Of a stretch of DNA of 5,157 bases, positions 1 through 5,157 are shown piece after piece. Every line of letters starts with the position of its first letter. Position 1 is the stretch's first letter. Under the pieces are notes generated by a model that was given only the letters and a program-made list of their open reading frames with translations, did no database searches and had not been told where the DNA came from. The translations under genes and the position numbers were made by a program. The stretch comes from JAVXAG01 sp036660615 (GTDB lineage Bacteria > Bacillota > Clostridia > Peptostreptococcales > Anaerovoracaceae). The DNA lies in NCBI GenBank assembly GCA_036660615.1, contig JAVXAG010000117.1, forward strand, positions 1 to 5,157, given 5' to 3'.

Positions 1-718
1 GAAATTGCACAGCCCATATTCTTGCAATTCTCAATCTTGGCATTTTTACTATAACCTACAATTCCGCCAATATATGAAGCCAAACAATTACTCGAGCCTT
101 GCACACTGCCTCCCCTTACAGTACAACCAGAAATAGACCCGCCTATTTGGTACCCAACAATTCCACCGATGCATGGACGCCCACACCCTTTAATTGTTTC
201 CTCACTCGTTGCTGTTGTCTCAAAACTAGAATCTGCTACTACTAAGTTCTTTATGTTAGCATTGCTAGTGTATTTAAACAGTCCTATATACTTGCTTGTG
301 CTGTTAATCTTTACGCCGGTTATTGTATGGCCATTACCATCGAAAGTTCCAGTAAACGGTACTGTTTCTGTCCCGATTGGTATCCAGCTATTGCCAGGTG
401 TAACATTTGTGCTATACCCTGTAACTAGTTCAGGTGTCACAAGGTCAAGATTATTTTCCAAAGTGACATTTGCTGATGATGAAGTTGCAACAGAATTATT
501 AGTATTAACAGCATTTGCAAACCATGCAAGTCCTTTTTCTGTTTTAATCGCTATCTTGTTTTCCGTTATTGAGTAATCTGTGCCAATCTTAGCACTAATT
601 GCTACCCCCCCCAATTACTCTCTGCCGCCATTGATATTTCAGTGCCTAGTGGCATCATTGTGAATACCATGGCAAATGCCAATAGTATCACTAATATTTT
701 TCTCTTCAAAATATTCAT
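1..718 (-). CDS. Secreted GLUG-motif surface protein, 5' part, frameshifted at a G8 tract and cut by the window edge
   Basis: The ATG at 718-716 has an AGGAGG RBS 5 nt upstream. The first 38 codons (718-602) encode a typical Gram-positive signal peptide: basic MNILKRK, a hydrophobic core of about 15 residues, and a likely cleavage after Ser-Met-Ala at residue 31. Reading then stops at TAG (604-602), right after eight consecutive G. One base back, the frame is open from 605 to position 1 (about 201 codons) and clearly coding. It contains an 'SWIPIG...FTGTFDGNGHTITG' block and three GLUG-like units (YIGLF, CIGGIVGY, YIGGIVGY, each followed by an I-x-N/G-C/L turn), typical of beta-helical surface proteins in Firmicutes. 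Nine or six G would join the two frames. The 3' end lies outside the window, so total length and any wall anchor are unknown. The family call is firm; whether the gene is phase-variable, recoded, decayed or miscalled is open. Confidence 0.8.
605..612 (-). repeat. Homopolymeric G8 tract inside the GLUG gene
   Basis: Eight C on the plus strand (eight G in the coding sense) lie just downstream of the predicted signal peptide cleavage site. TAG follows immediately in the signal-peptide frame, and the mature-domain frame is offset by one base. A change of +1 or -2 in tract length restores a continuous reading frame. Confidence 0.9.
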
Positions 719-723
719 AAGTT

Positions 724-729
724 CCTCCT
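724..729 (-). promoter_or_regulatory. RBS of the GLUG gene
   Basis: AGGAGG on the minus strand, 5 nt before the ATG at 718. It fixes the start directly ahead of the signal peptide. Confidence 0.85.
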
Positions 730-767
730 ATTATTAATTTTCTTTCCAATATAATTGCTTTTTTCTT

Positions 768-797
768 ATGATACCACATCGGCTATGGATTTGTCCC
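768..797 (-). promoter_or_regulatory. Predicted sigma-A promoter of the GLUG gene (extended -10)
   Basis: On the minus strand TATCAT (773-768, 5 of 6 to TATAAT) is preceded by TGG, an extended -10. A weak -35, GGGACA (797-792, 4 of 6), lies 18 nt upstream. Transcription would begin near 761, giving a leader of about 40 nt. The upstream DNA (820-880) is rich in A/T runs, which could act as an UP element. Assigned by eye only. Confidence 0.45.
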
Positions 798-900
798 CAC
801 ACTAAAGTGTAGTATGGGTATCTTTTTTTGCAAAAAATCAATCTTTTTTTCGTTTTTTTTCTTCTTATTTAATTTTACCTCTATAATTTATAAAATCAAC

Positions 901-935
901 AAAAAATAGCTGAACTTGACAAAATTGTCAAGTTC
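901..935 (-). terminator. Probable rho-independent terminator of ilvA
   Basis: A perfect 9-bp inverted repeat (912-920 with 927-935, loop 6 nt, two further A:T pairs possible) is followed on the minus strand, after AGCTA, by six T (906-901). It lies about 120 nt past the ilvA stop and upstream of the GLUG promoter, so it would insulate the two transcripts. The stem is AT-rich and the T run begins 5 nt after it, so strength is uncertain. The same palindrome contains TTGACA on each strand, giving a rival reading as a promoter or operator site. Confidence 0.5.
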
Positions 936-1053
936 CCGTAACTTTTTAAGTAAAACATGCAATTAAAATACTATTTTTCCAGTATTAACCTGTAAAAAAT
1001 CTGTGTATAAAAATATATATCTGAGCATCGTCATATGGTTTAACTCTTAATAA

Positions 1054-2259
1054 TTAAACTCTCTCATTGACCAACTTAAACCCCTCTTTTACCAATGTAT
1101 CTTTTATTAGCTGGGCTTGTTGGTGATCTCTCGTCTCCATTACAACCTTTAAGAAACAACTGTTTATATCCATATTAGGATCTGCATTGTCGTGATGAAC
1201 TGCAACTACATTTCCGCCACATGTACTTATTATGGTGCTTACTCCAACCAATTGACCTGGCTTATCGAGAAGTTCAATAGTCAATGTAGTTTTTCTTCCA
1301 CTCATTATCAGACCTCTTGTGATTACCCTATTTAGAATATTTACGTCAATGTTGCCACCACTTACTATACAAACTACTTTCTTGCCCTTTAGTGGGATTT
1401 TATTAAACATTGCTGCGGCAACAGCTACTGCCCCTGCCCCTTCTGCTACTAACTTCTGTTTTTCCATTAATGCCAAAATTGCTGTGGCAATTTCATCTTC
1501 TGTGACAGTAATCATTTCGTCGACGTACTTTGAAACCATTTCAAAAGTCAAAGTCCCAGGTTCTTTTACAGCGATTCCATCGGCAAAAGTATTTACACAG
1601 TCCAGTATCTCACTTTTTTTATCCCTTATGGCATTATACATACTTGCTGCACCTGCCGCTTGGACACCATATATTTTGCAATCTGGTTTTAGCTGTTTTA
1701 TTGCACAGGCAACACCACTAATCAATCCGCCACCACCGACTGGAATTACTACCGCATCCACATCTGGCAGTTGCTCCAAGATTTCAAGTCCAATTGTACC
1801 TTGTCCGGCGATAACATCCTCATCATCAAAAGGATGGATAAAAGTGTATCCTTTTTCTTTTTGCAATTCTACTGCCTTGATATGTGCGTCATCATATGTT
1901 CCACTTACCAAACAAACCTCTGCCCCATAACTTTTTGTTGCTTCAATTTTGCTAATTGGTGCCACGTCAGGCATACATATAATTGCCGGAATGTGGTTTT
2001 TCTCAGCGGCAAGAGCAACGCCCTGTGCGTGATTGCCGGCACTACAAGCAATAATGCCCTTTGACTTTTCTTCTTCGGTCAACTGACTGACTTTATAATA
2101 TGCTCCCCTTATTTTAAAACTTCCAGTAGTCTGCAAATTCTCTGTTTTTAAGTAAACATTGTCCTCTCCAGATAGTGACGGTGCACTAATCAAATCAGTT
2201 TTTCTTACTACACTTTTTAACGCAAAAGCTGCGTGATATATTTTATCTAATGTTAACAT
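1054..2259 (-). CDS. ilvA: Threonine ammonia-lyase with C-terminal ACT domain
   Basis: A PLP enzyme that deaminates L-threonine to 2-oxobutanoate and ammonia, the first step from threonine toward isoleucine; it acts in the cytosol. The 401-residue product has the fold-type II hallmarks: PLP lysine K49 in TGSFKIRGA, the substrate loop SAGNHAQG at 73-80, the phosphate-binding GGGGLISG at 175-182, and SGGN at 300-303. Residues 326-396 form one ACT domain (TIELLDKPGQL...), usually an allosteric site. This matches the medium-length threonine ammonia-lyases of about 400 residues: longer than TdcB, which has no ACT domain, and shorter than E. coli IlvA, which has a larger regulatory region. The ATG at 2259 is chosen because GGAGG lies 6 nt upstream; an upstream in-frame TTG at 2280 lacks this. 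The gene appears monocistronic. With no ilv neighbours, a catabolic role cannot be excluded. Confidence 0.95.
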   Translation of the reverse strand: MLTLDKIYHAAFALKSVVRKTDLISAPSLSGEDNVYLKTENLQTTGSFKIRGAYYKVSQLTEEEKSKGIIACSAGNHAQGVALAAEKNHIPAIICMPDVAPISKIEATKSYGAEVCLVSGTYDDAHIKAVELQKEKGYTFIHPFDDEDVIAGQGTIGLEILEQLPDVDAVVIPVGGGGLISGVACAIKQLKPDCKIYGVQAAGAASMYNAIRDKKSEILDCVNTFADGIAVKEPGTLTFEMVSKYVDEMITVTEDEIATAILALMEKQKLVAEGAGAVAVAAAMFNKIPLKGKKVVCIVSGGNIDVNILNRVITRGLIMSGRKTTLTIELLDKPGQLVGVSTIISTCGGNVVAVHHDNADPNMDINSCFLKVVMETRDHQQAQLIKDTLVKEGFKLVNERV

Positions 2260-2265
2260 ATTCCA

Positions 2266-2270
2266 CCTCC
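2266..2270 (-). promoter_or_regulatory. RBS deciding the ilvA start
   Basis: GGAGG on the minus strand, 6 nt before the ATG at 2259-2257. It lies inside the longer reading that would begin at TTG 2280, which argues against that start. Confidence 0.85.
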
Positions 2271-2292
2271 ATGTGGCCAATTCAATACATAT

Positions 2293-2320
2293 ATTTTACC
2301 ACTTTTTGATTCAAAGTAAA
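2293..2320 (-). promoter_or_regulatory. Predicted sigma-A promoter of ilvA
   Basis: On the minus strand TTTACT (2320-2315, 4 of 6 to TTGACA), a 16-nt spacer, then TGG-TAAAAT (-10 at 2298-2293, 5 of 6, extended -10). The transcript would start near 2286, leaving a leader under 30 nt, so there is no room for a T-box or leader-peptide attenuator. A small palindrome, TTTGATTCAAA (2305-2315), sits in the spacer and could be an operator; that is a guess. Confidence 0.5.
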
Positions 2321-2342
2321 AGCGTTAGTATGGTTAATTCAA

Positions 2343-2370
2343 CACACAAATTTTCAATACGCATATAATA
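2343..2370 (+). promoter_or_regulatory. Candidate sporulation-type (sigma-K-like) promoter of the two-gene surface operon
   Basis: GCATATAATA at 2361-2370 fits the sigma-K -10 pattern gCATAnnnTA. CACA at 2343-2346 supplies an AC element 16 nt before CATA, the usual spacing. It also comes within one base of the sigma-E -10 (CATACAAT). A perfect sigma-A -10 (TATAAT, 2364-2369) is embedded in the same bases, but its -35 position (AACACA) matches only 3 of 6. The choice between sigma factors is therefore inferred and leans on the nature of the encoded proteins. Confidence 0.45.
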
Positions 2371-2399
2371 GAATTGAGCCAATGCGCTGATCAAAAATT

Positions 2400-2405
2400 A
2401 GGAGG
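2400..2405 (+). promoter_or_regulatory. RBS of the small helical protein gene
   Basis: AGGAGG ending 7 nt before the ATG at 2413. It sets the start at 2413 rather than at the in-frame TTG at 2374. Confidence 0.85.
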
Positions 2406-2412
2406 TCATTTT

Positions 2413-2685
2413 ATGGGAATGCCTATTATAAAACCTGGCACAATTACACGAGGAGAAGCAGTCGGTGACATCATCGAATCCGTAGCAATAGAAGAAGCAG
2501 CTTTTGCACACATTCTAAATGCCGAAAGTGAAAAACTTATGGCAGTTATAAATAATAGCGAAGCCACTGCCGAACAACTTTTGGCTATTAATAAATCCGT
2601 TAAAAAAACCATTAGCGCAATTTCCAAACTGGAAATGCAGCTTCAGGCTAAATTAGAATTTTTTGGCAGTACCATTTGCCAATAG
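2413..2685 (+). CDS. Small helical protein, paralogue of the C-terminal domain of the downstream DUF11 protein
   Basis: A 90-residue protein of unassigned function. After a short N-terminus (MGMPIIKPG), residues 18-81 are predicted by eye to be helical, with heptad-like hydrophobic spacing and the motifs IESVA, EEAAFAHILNAE, EQLLAINKSV and LEMQLQAKL. This block aligns without gaps to residues 718-781 of the downstream protein, 28 of 64 identical by hand count. There is no signal peptide, membrane segment or sorting signal. Its single cysteine is the penultimate residue (C89). Motifs of the form 'I-E-S-A..EAA..H-I-L-N-A-E' recur, as I recall, in Firmicutes spore and surface proteins, but I cannot name a family. 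It starts a likely operon with the large gene 69 nt downstream. Best guess: an assembly or anchoring subunit for the large protein. Confidence 0.85.
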   Translation: MGMPIIKPGTITRGEAVGDIIESVAIEEAAFAHILNAESEKLMAVINNSEATAEQLLAINKSVKKTISAISKLEMQLQAKLEFFGSTICQ

Positions 2686-2699
2686 CGTTACAGTCATTC

Positions 2700-2725
2700 C
2701 ATATTGAATATTTTGGTTCAATATG
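2700..2725 (+). repeat. Perfect 9-bp inverted repeat between the two operon genes
   Basis: CATATTGAA (2700-2708) and TTCAATATG (2717-2725) flank an 8-nt loop. The hairpin lies 14 nt after the small gene's stop and ends 15 nt before the RBS of the large gene. No T run follows on the plus strand, so it is not a standard terminator. It could modulate the ratio of the two products through mRNA stability or partial attenuation; this is inference. Confidence 0.55.
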
Positions 2726-2740
2726 TACAAATAAAATATA

Positions 2741-2746
2741 AAGGAG
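2741..2746 (+). promoter_or_regulatory. RBS deciding the start of the DUF11 protein
   Basis: AAGGAG ends 8 nt before the ATG at 2755. The in-frame ATG at 2749 is only 2 nt away, too close, and a TTG at 2704 has no RBS. Confidence 0.8.
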
Positions 2747-2754
2747 AAATGATT

Positions 2755-5139
2755 ATGTCTTTTTCTTATGCAAATGCTGGTTCAGGCCCAAGTGCTGGCG
2801 GAATTGGCTGGTATAATTTCGGTAATCTGACATTACAGCCTGGTAATTCATTAACAGGTCTTACCGGCACATTAAATGATGGTTCAACCGTCACCTTTGA
2901 TATAAAATCACTTCCATCTTCAATAGTACAATTTGATGCTGTTGCAACACCAGTGCAGTATGCATATTTCGGATCAGCTGGATATACTGGCATTTTGGGA
3001 AACACTGCACTAAAAACCCCATTATTATCAAGTTATTCAGCACCAAGCATTTTACAAATCACTAATATTGTCGTAAAAGATCCTAATGGAAACCCAATAA
3101 CAAATTACGAAGCCGTAGTTGCCGACGCAGAAAGCACCAACTCCTTCCCACAATACACCGAGTATGAGACATTTTTAACTACTGGTGGCCCTTGGAACTT
3201 GCTTGCAACATTAGGTGCAAATCCACCACTTTTGGCAGGAGTTGGAACCAATTCCGTCACTATTACCGGAACAAATCAATCTGCAAGTCAAGCAGCTTAT
3301 GTCCTGACAACTCAATCACCAAATGCTTTGACATTAACTATCTATGGTCGTCAAGCCGTAGCAATTGGTTTTGCAGTAACAAAAGTTTCAGTATTTAAAA
3401 ACGTAGGTAGCCGTATAAACTCAGCCGACCAATTTGTATTAAATATAGCTGGAACACCAAACAATCAGGTAACCACTGCTGGTTCAGCTGTTGGCATACA
3501 ACCACAATCCGCAGTCGTATATGGTCTTCCTGGAAACACCTATACAATTACAGAAGCAATGGCGCCTGGCAGCGTAAGCCCTTTGACTGCATATACTCGT
3601 ATAGTATCAGCGATTAATACAACCCCAGGCGGTAGCGTTCCACCAACAGGCTCACTACCAATAAACTTTACCCCTGCTCTTGGCGATGTAGTTGAATATA
3701 CCATTCTTAACGCTGCACCCGAAACCTTCAAAAAGAGCGTAGACAAAACAAGTGCTAACTTAGGAGATGTTTTAACCTATACTGTTACAGGTATAAATCC
3801 AAACAATTATCCACTTCCTGGCGTAGTATTCACAGATCCAACTCCAGCAGGAACAACCTATATTGGAAACCTTGTAGTTAGCGTCCCTTATACCGGCACT
3901 ACACCTGCCACTGGTCTTACCCTTACAATGCCAGCAAACAGCACCGTTACAGCAACTTATCAAGTTCAAGTTAATAATACTGCACCAGTAATAAATCCTA
4001 TTGTAAATATTGCATCAGCTGTAGTTCCAGGTGGAACCTCTGGCAGCACAAATCCAGTTTCAACACAGGTGAATTTTGCCGATTTGACTTCTAATGGTAA
4101 TTTCATTAAGTCCGTAACTCCAACTAATGCACAGTTTGGTGATACCCTAACCTATACACTAACATTGAAAAATACAGGAAATGTACCTGCTAACAACGTA
4201 GTTGTGACAGATCCAGTTCCAAGTGGAACAACTTATGTTCCTGGTTCAATAAGCGCTAGCGTTCCTTTTACTGGAACACCAACATCGACAATTACCTTGA
4301 CCAATCCAATTCCAGCTAGTGGAACTGCGACGATTACCTTCAAAGCAAAACTTGTAAATGGAATACCACCAGTAAATCCTGTCCCAAATACAGCAAACGT
4401 AAACTATACCTTTACTGTAGATCCCGCAAACCCAAATGGTGCTACTGGAGCAGGCCCAAGTAACACAGTAAATACAACAGTATCTACTGCTAAGTTATCA
4501 GTAACAAAATCCACAGATAAAACAATAGCATATATTGGAGATGTCATCACTTACAATCTTGCAGTAACTAATACTGGAAACGTTCCAGCCGACAACGTTG
4601 TAATCACTGATCCACTTCCAGTAGGTACCTCATTAGTACCTGGTTCACTAGTAGTAAGTGTCCCATATACTGGAACACCTGCTGGAGGAGTTGCCCTGAC
4701 CAATGCTGTAGCTCCTTTAGAAACAGTAACTATTTCATTCAAAATAAAAGTAAATTCAATTCCATTCCCTAACCCAATTGTAAACGTTGCCAACGCAGCT
4801 TATGCTTTTACAGTCAATCCAAACGATGTTGACGGTGTAAAAGGAAATTCTGCAAGCAATAGCGTTAGCACTACAGTATTTACAAATAATTATAGTCAAC
4901 AGATTAACGATTTGATTGAGTCCATCGCCCTTGGTGAAGCAGCCTTAGGTGCTATTGCCAATGCCGAAGGTGCAAAGATTCAAAGATTTGCCAATATGCC
5001 AGGAGTAACACCTGAAATGCTTATCTGCTTAAACAAGAGTGTGGCAGAAATGACCGACAGCATCTCCTTGCTTGAAACAATTCTTCTTCAAAAACTTAGC
5101 ACCGTTGACTGTCAAATAAATGGTGGAACTACCTGCTAA
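2755..5139 (+). CDS. Modular DUF11-repeat fibrous surface protein with C-terminal helical docking domain
   Basis: A 794-residue protein, probably a structural stalk or adhesin. Residues 1-208 form an adhesin-like beta domain (GWYNFGNLTLQPG, LTGTLNDGSTVTFDI, VVADAES..., PWNLL) resembling the non-repetitive part of CshA-type fibrillar adhesins; this match is from memory. Residues 209-322 resemble a prealbumin-like domain (LPGNTYTITEAMAPGS). Three DUF11 repeats follow, at about 324-440, 446-576 and 580-709, each with GD-x-LTY/ITY, NVV-x-TDP-x-P and N-x-A. Residues 718-781 are the helical module shared with the gene upstream, then a short tail ending in Cys. There is no signal peptide, transmembrane segment or LPXTG, unusual for such an architecture and suggestive of spore-surface assembly. 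The only cysteines are C758, C786 and C794. The protein is rich in Thr, Ser, Asn and Pro. Modular structure is firm; location and function are inferred. Confidence 0.9.
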   Translation: MSFSYANAGSGPSAGGIGWYNFGNLTLQPGNSLTGLTGTLNDGSTVTFDIKSLPSSIVQFDAVATPVQYAYFGSAGYTGILGNTALKTPLLSSYSAPSILQITNIVVKDPNGNPITNYEAVVADAESTNSFPQYTEYETFLTTGGPWNLLATLGANPPLLAGVGTNSVTITGTNQSASQAAYVLTTQSPNALTLTIYGRQAVAIGFAVTKVSVFKNVGSRINSADQFVLNIAGTPNNQVTTAGSAVGIQPQSAVVYGLPGNTYTITEAMAPGSVSPLTAYTRIVSAINTTPGGSVPPTGSLPINFTPALGDVVEYTILNAAPETFKKSVDKTSANLGDVLTYTVTGINPNNYPLPGVVFTDPTPAGTTYIGNLVVSVPYTGTTPATGLTLTMPANSTVTATYQVQVNNTAPVINPIVNIASAVVPGGTSGSTNPVSTQVNFADLTSNGNFIKSVTPTNAQFGDTLTYTLTLKNTGNVPANNVVVTDPVPSGTTYVPGSISASVPFTGTPTSTITLTNPIPASGTATITFKAKLVNGIPPVNPVPNTANVNYTFTVDPANPNGATGAGPSNTVNTTVSTAKLSVTKSTDKTIAYIGDVITYNLAVTNTGNVPADNVVITDPLPVGTSLVPGSLVVSVPYTGTPAGGVALTNAVAPLETVTISFKIKVNSIPFPNPIVNVANAAYAFTVNPNDVDGVKGNSASNSVSTTVFTNNYSQQINDLIESIALGEAALGAIANAEGAKIQRFANMPGVTPEMLICLNKSVAEMTDSISLLETILLQKLSTVDCQINGGTTC
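3724..4881 (+). repeat. Three tandem DUF11 domain repeats
   Basis: Coding repeats of roughly 117-131 residues each at 3724-4074, 4090-4482 and 4492-4881. Repeats 2 and 3 are closest to each other (NTGNVPAxNVVxTDPxP followed by VPGS), while repeat 1 is more diverged (INPNNYPLPGVVFTDP). Synonymous positions differ widely, so the duplications are old rather than recent DNA copies. Confidence 0.85.
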
Positions 5140-5157
5140 AACCATGATGTAACCAAA

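Larger units (their letters stand above)
719..1053. other. AT-rich intergenic region between the GLUG gene and ilvA
   Basis: No convincing gene is present. It holds the RBS and extended -10 promoter of the GLUG gene at its left end, long T/A runs near 830-860, and a perfect inverted repeat at 912-935 that probably terminates ilvA. A weaker 6-bp inverted repeat (967-972 with 981-986) and a 5-bp hairpin (799-810) are also visible, without an evident role. Confidence 0.6.

Noticed and set aside
169..576. Open frame of 135 codons on the plus strand
   Set aside because: It lies antisense to the clearly coding GLUG frame, has no RBS, and its product has no recognisable motif.
799..810. Hairpin ACACT-AA-AGTGT upstream of the GLUG promoter
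   Set aside because: Only a 5-bp stem with a 2-nt loop and no T run; easily expected by chance in such sequence.
1319..1930. Open frame of 203 codons on the plus strand inside ilvA
   Set aside because: Antisense shadow of a well-conserved enzyme gene. The low-complexity Ser/Thr/Pro/Ala product is typical of reversed coding sequence.
2257..2286. T-box, leader peptide or riboswitch upstream of ilvA
   Set aside because: The predicted promoter leaves a leader of under 30 nt, and no T-box-like sequence or terminator hairpin is visible between it and the start codon.
2406..2627. Minus-strand frame opposite the small helical protein gene
   Set aside because: The plus-strand gene has a strong RBS and a paralogue in the window; the reverse frame has neither.
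4551..4793. Minus-strand frame inside the third DUF11 repeat
   Set aside because: Antisense shadow of repeated coding sequence, with no start signals of its own.
3724..4881. Possible CRISPR or recent tandem DNA duplication
   Set aside because: The periodicity is at protein-domain level; nucleotide copies are diverged and there are no short identical repeats with spacers.

Overview
The window looks like a low-GC Firmicutes chromosome, most likely a spore-forming clostridium of the Lachnospiraceae type. The grounds are AT-rich intergenic DNA with A/T runs, strong AGGAGG-type ribosome binding sites, a Clostridia-style threonine ammonia-lyase, and surface proteins of kinds common in that group. 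Genus and species cannot be fixed from the sequence.

Layout. (1) Positions 1-718, minus strand: the 5' part of a gene for a secreted GLUG-motif surface protein. It has a clear signal peptide, but a run of eight G (coding strand) directly after the signal peptide puts the rest of the protein out of frame. The second frame stays open for about 200 codons to the window edge. (2) Positions 719-1053: an AT-rich intergenic stretch holding the promoter and RBS of the GLUG gene and a hairpin that probably ends the ilvA transcript. (3) Positions 1054-2259, minus strand: a complete threonine ammonia-lyase (ilvA type) with a C-terminal ACT domain. (4) Positions 2260-2412: a divergent promoter region, with a sigma-A-like promoter for ilvA on the minus strand and a different, sporulation-like promoter candidate on the plus strand. 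(5) Positions 2413-5139, plus strand: a probable two-gene operon. A 90-residue helical protein is followed 69 nt later by a 794-residue modular fibrous protein: an adhesin-like N-terminal region, a prealbumin-like domain, three DUF11 repeats, and a C-terminal helical domain paralogous to the small upstream protein.

The two-gene unit is the most interesting part. Both proteins lack a signal peptide, a transmembrane segment and an LPXTG signal, yet the large one is built like an extracellular stalk. They share a 64-residue helical module that aligns without gaps (28 of 64 identical by hand count), and their only cysteines lie in or beside that module. The upstream promoter candidate matches the sigma-K pattern. 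A consistent reading, which is inference, is that they are made in the mother cell and assembled on the spore surface, with the shared module as the docking or assembly piece. The ilvA gene between the two surface loci is ordinary metabolism and shows no functional link to either.
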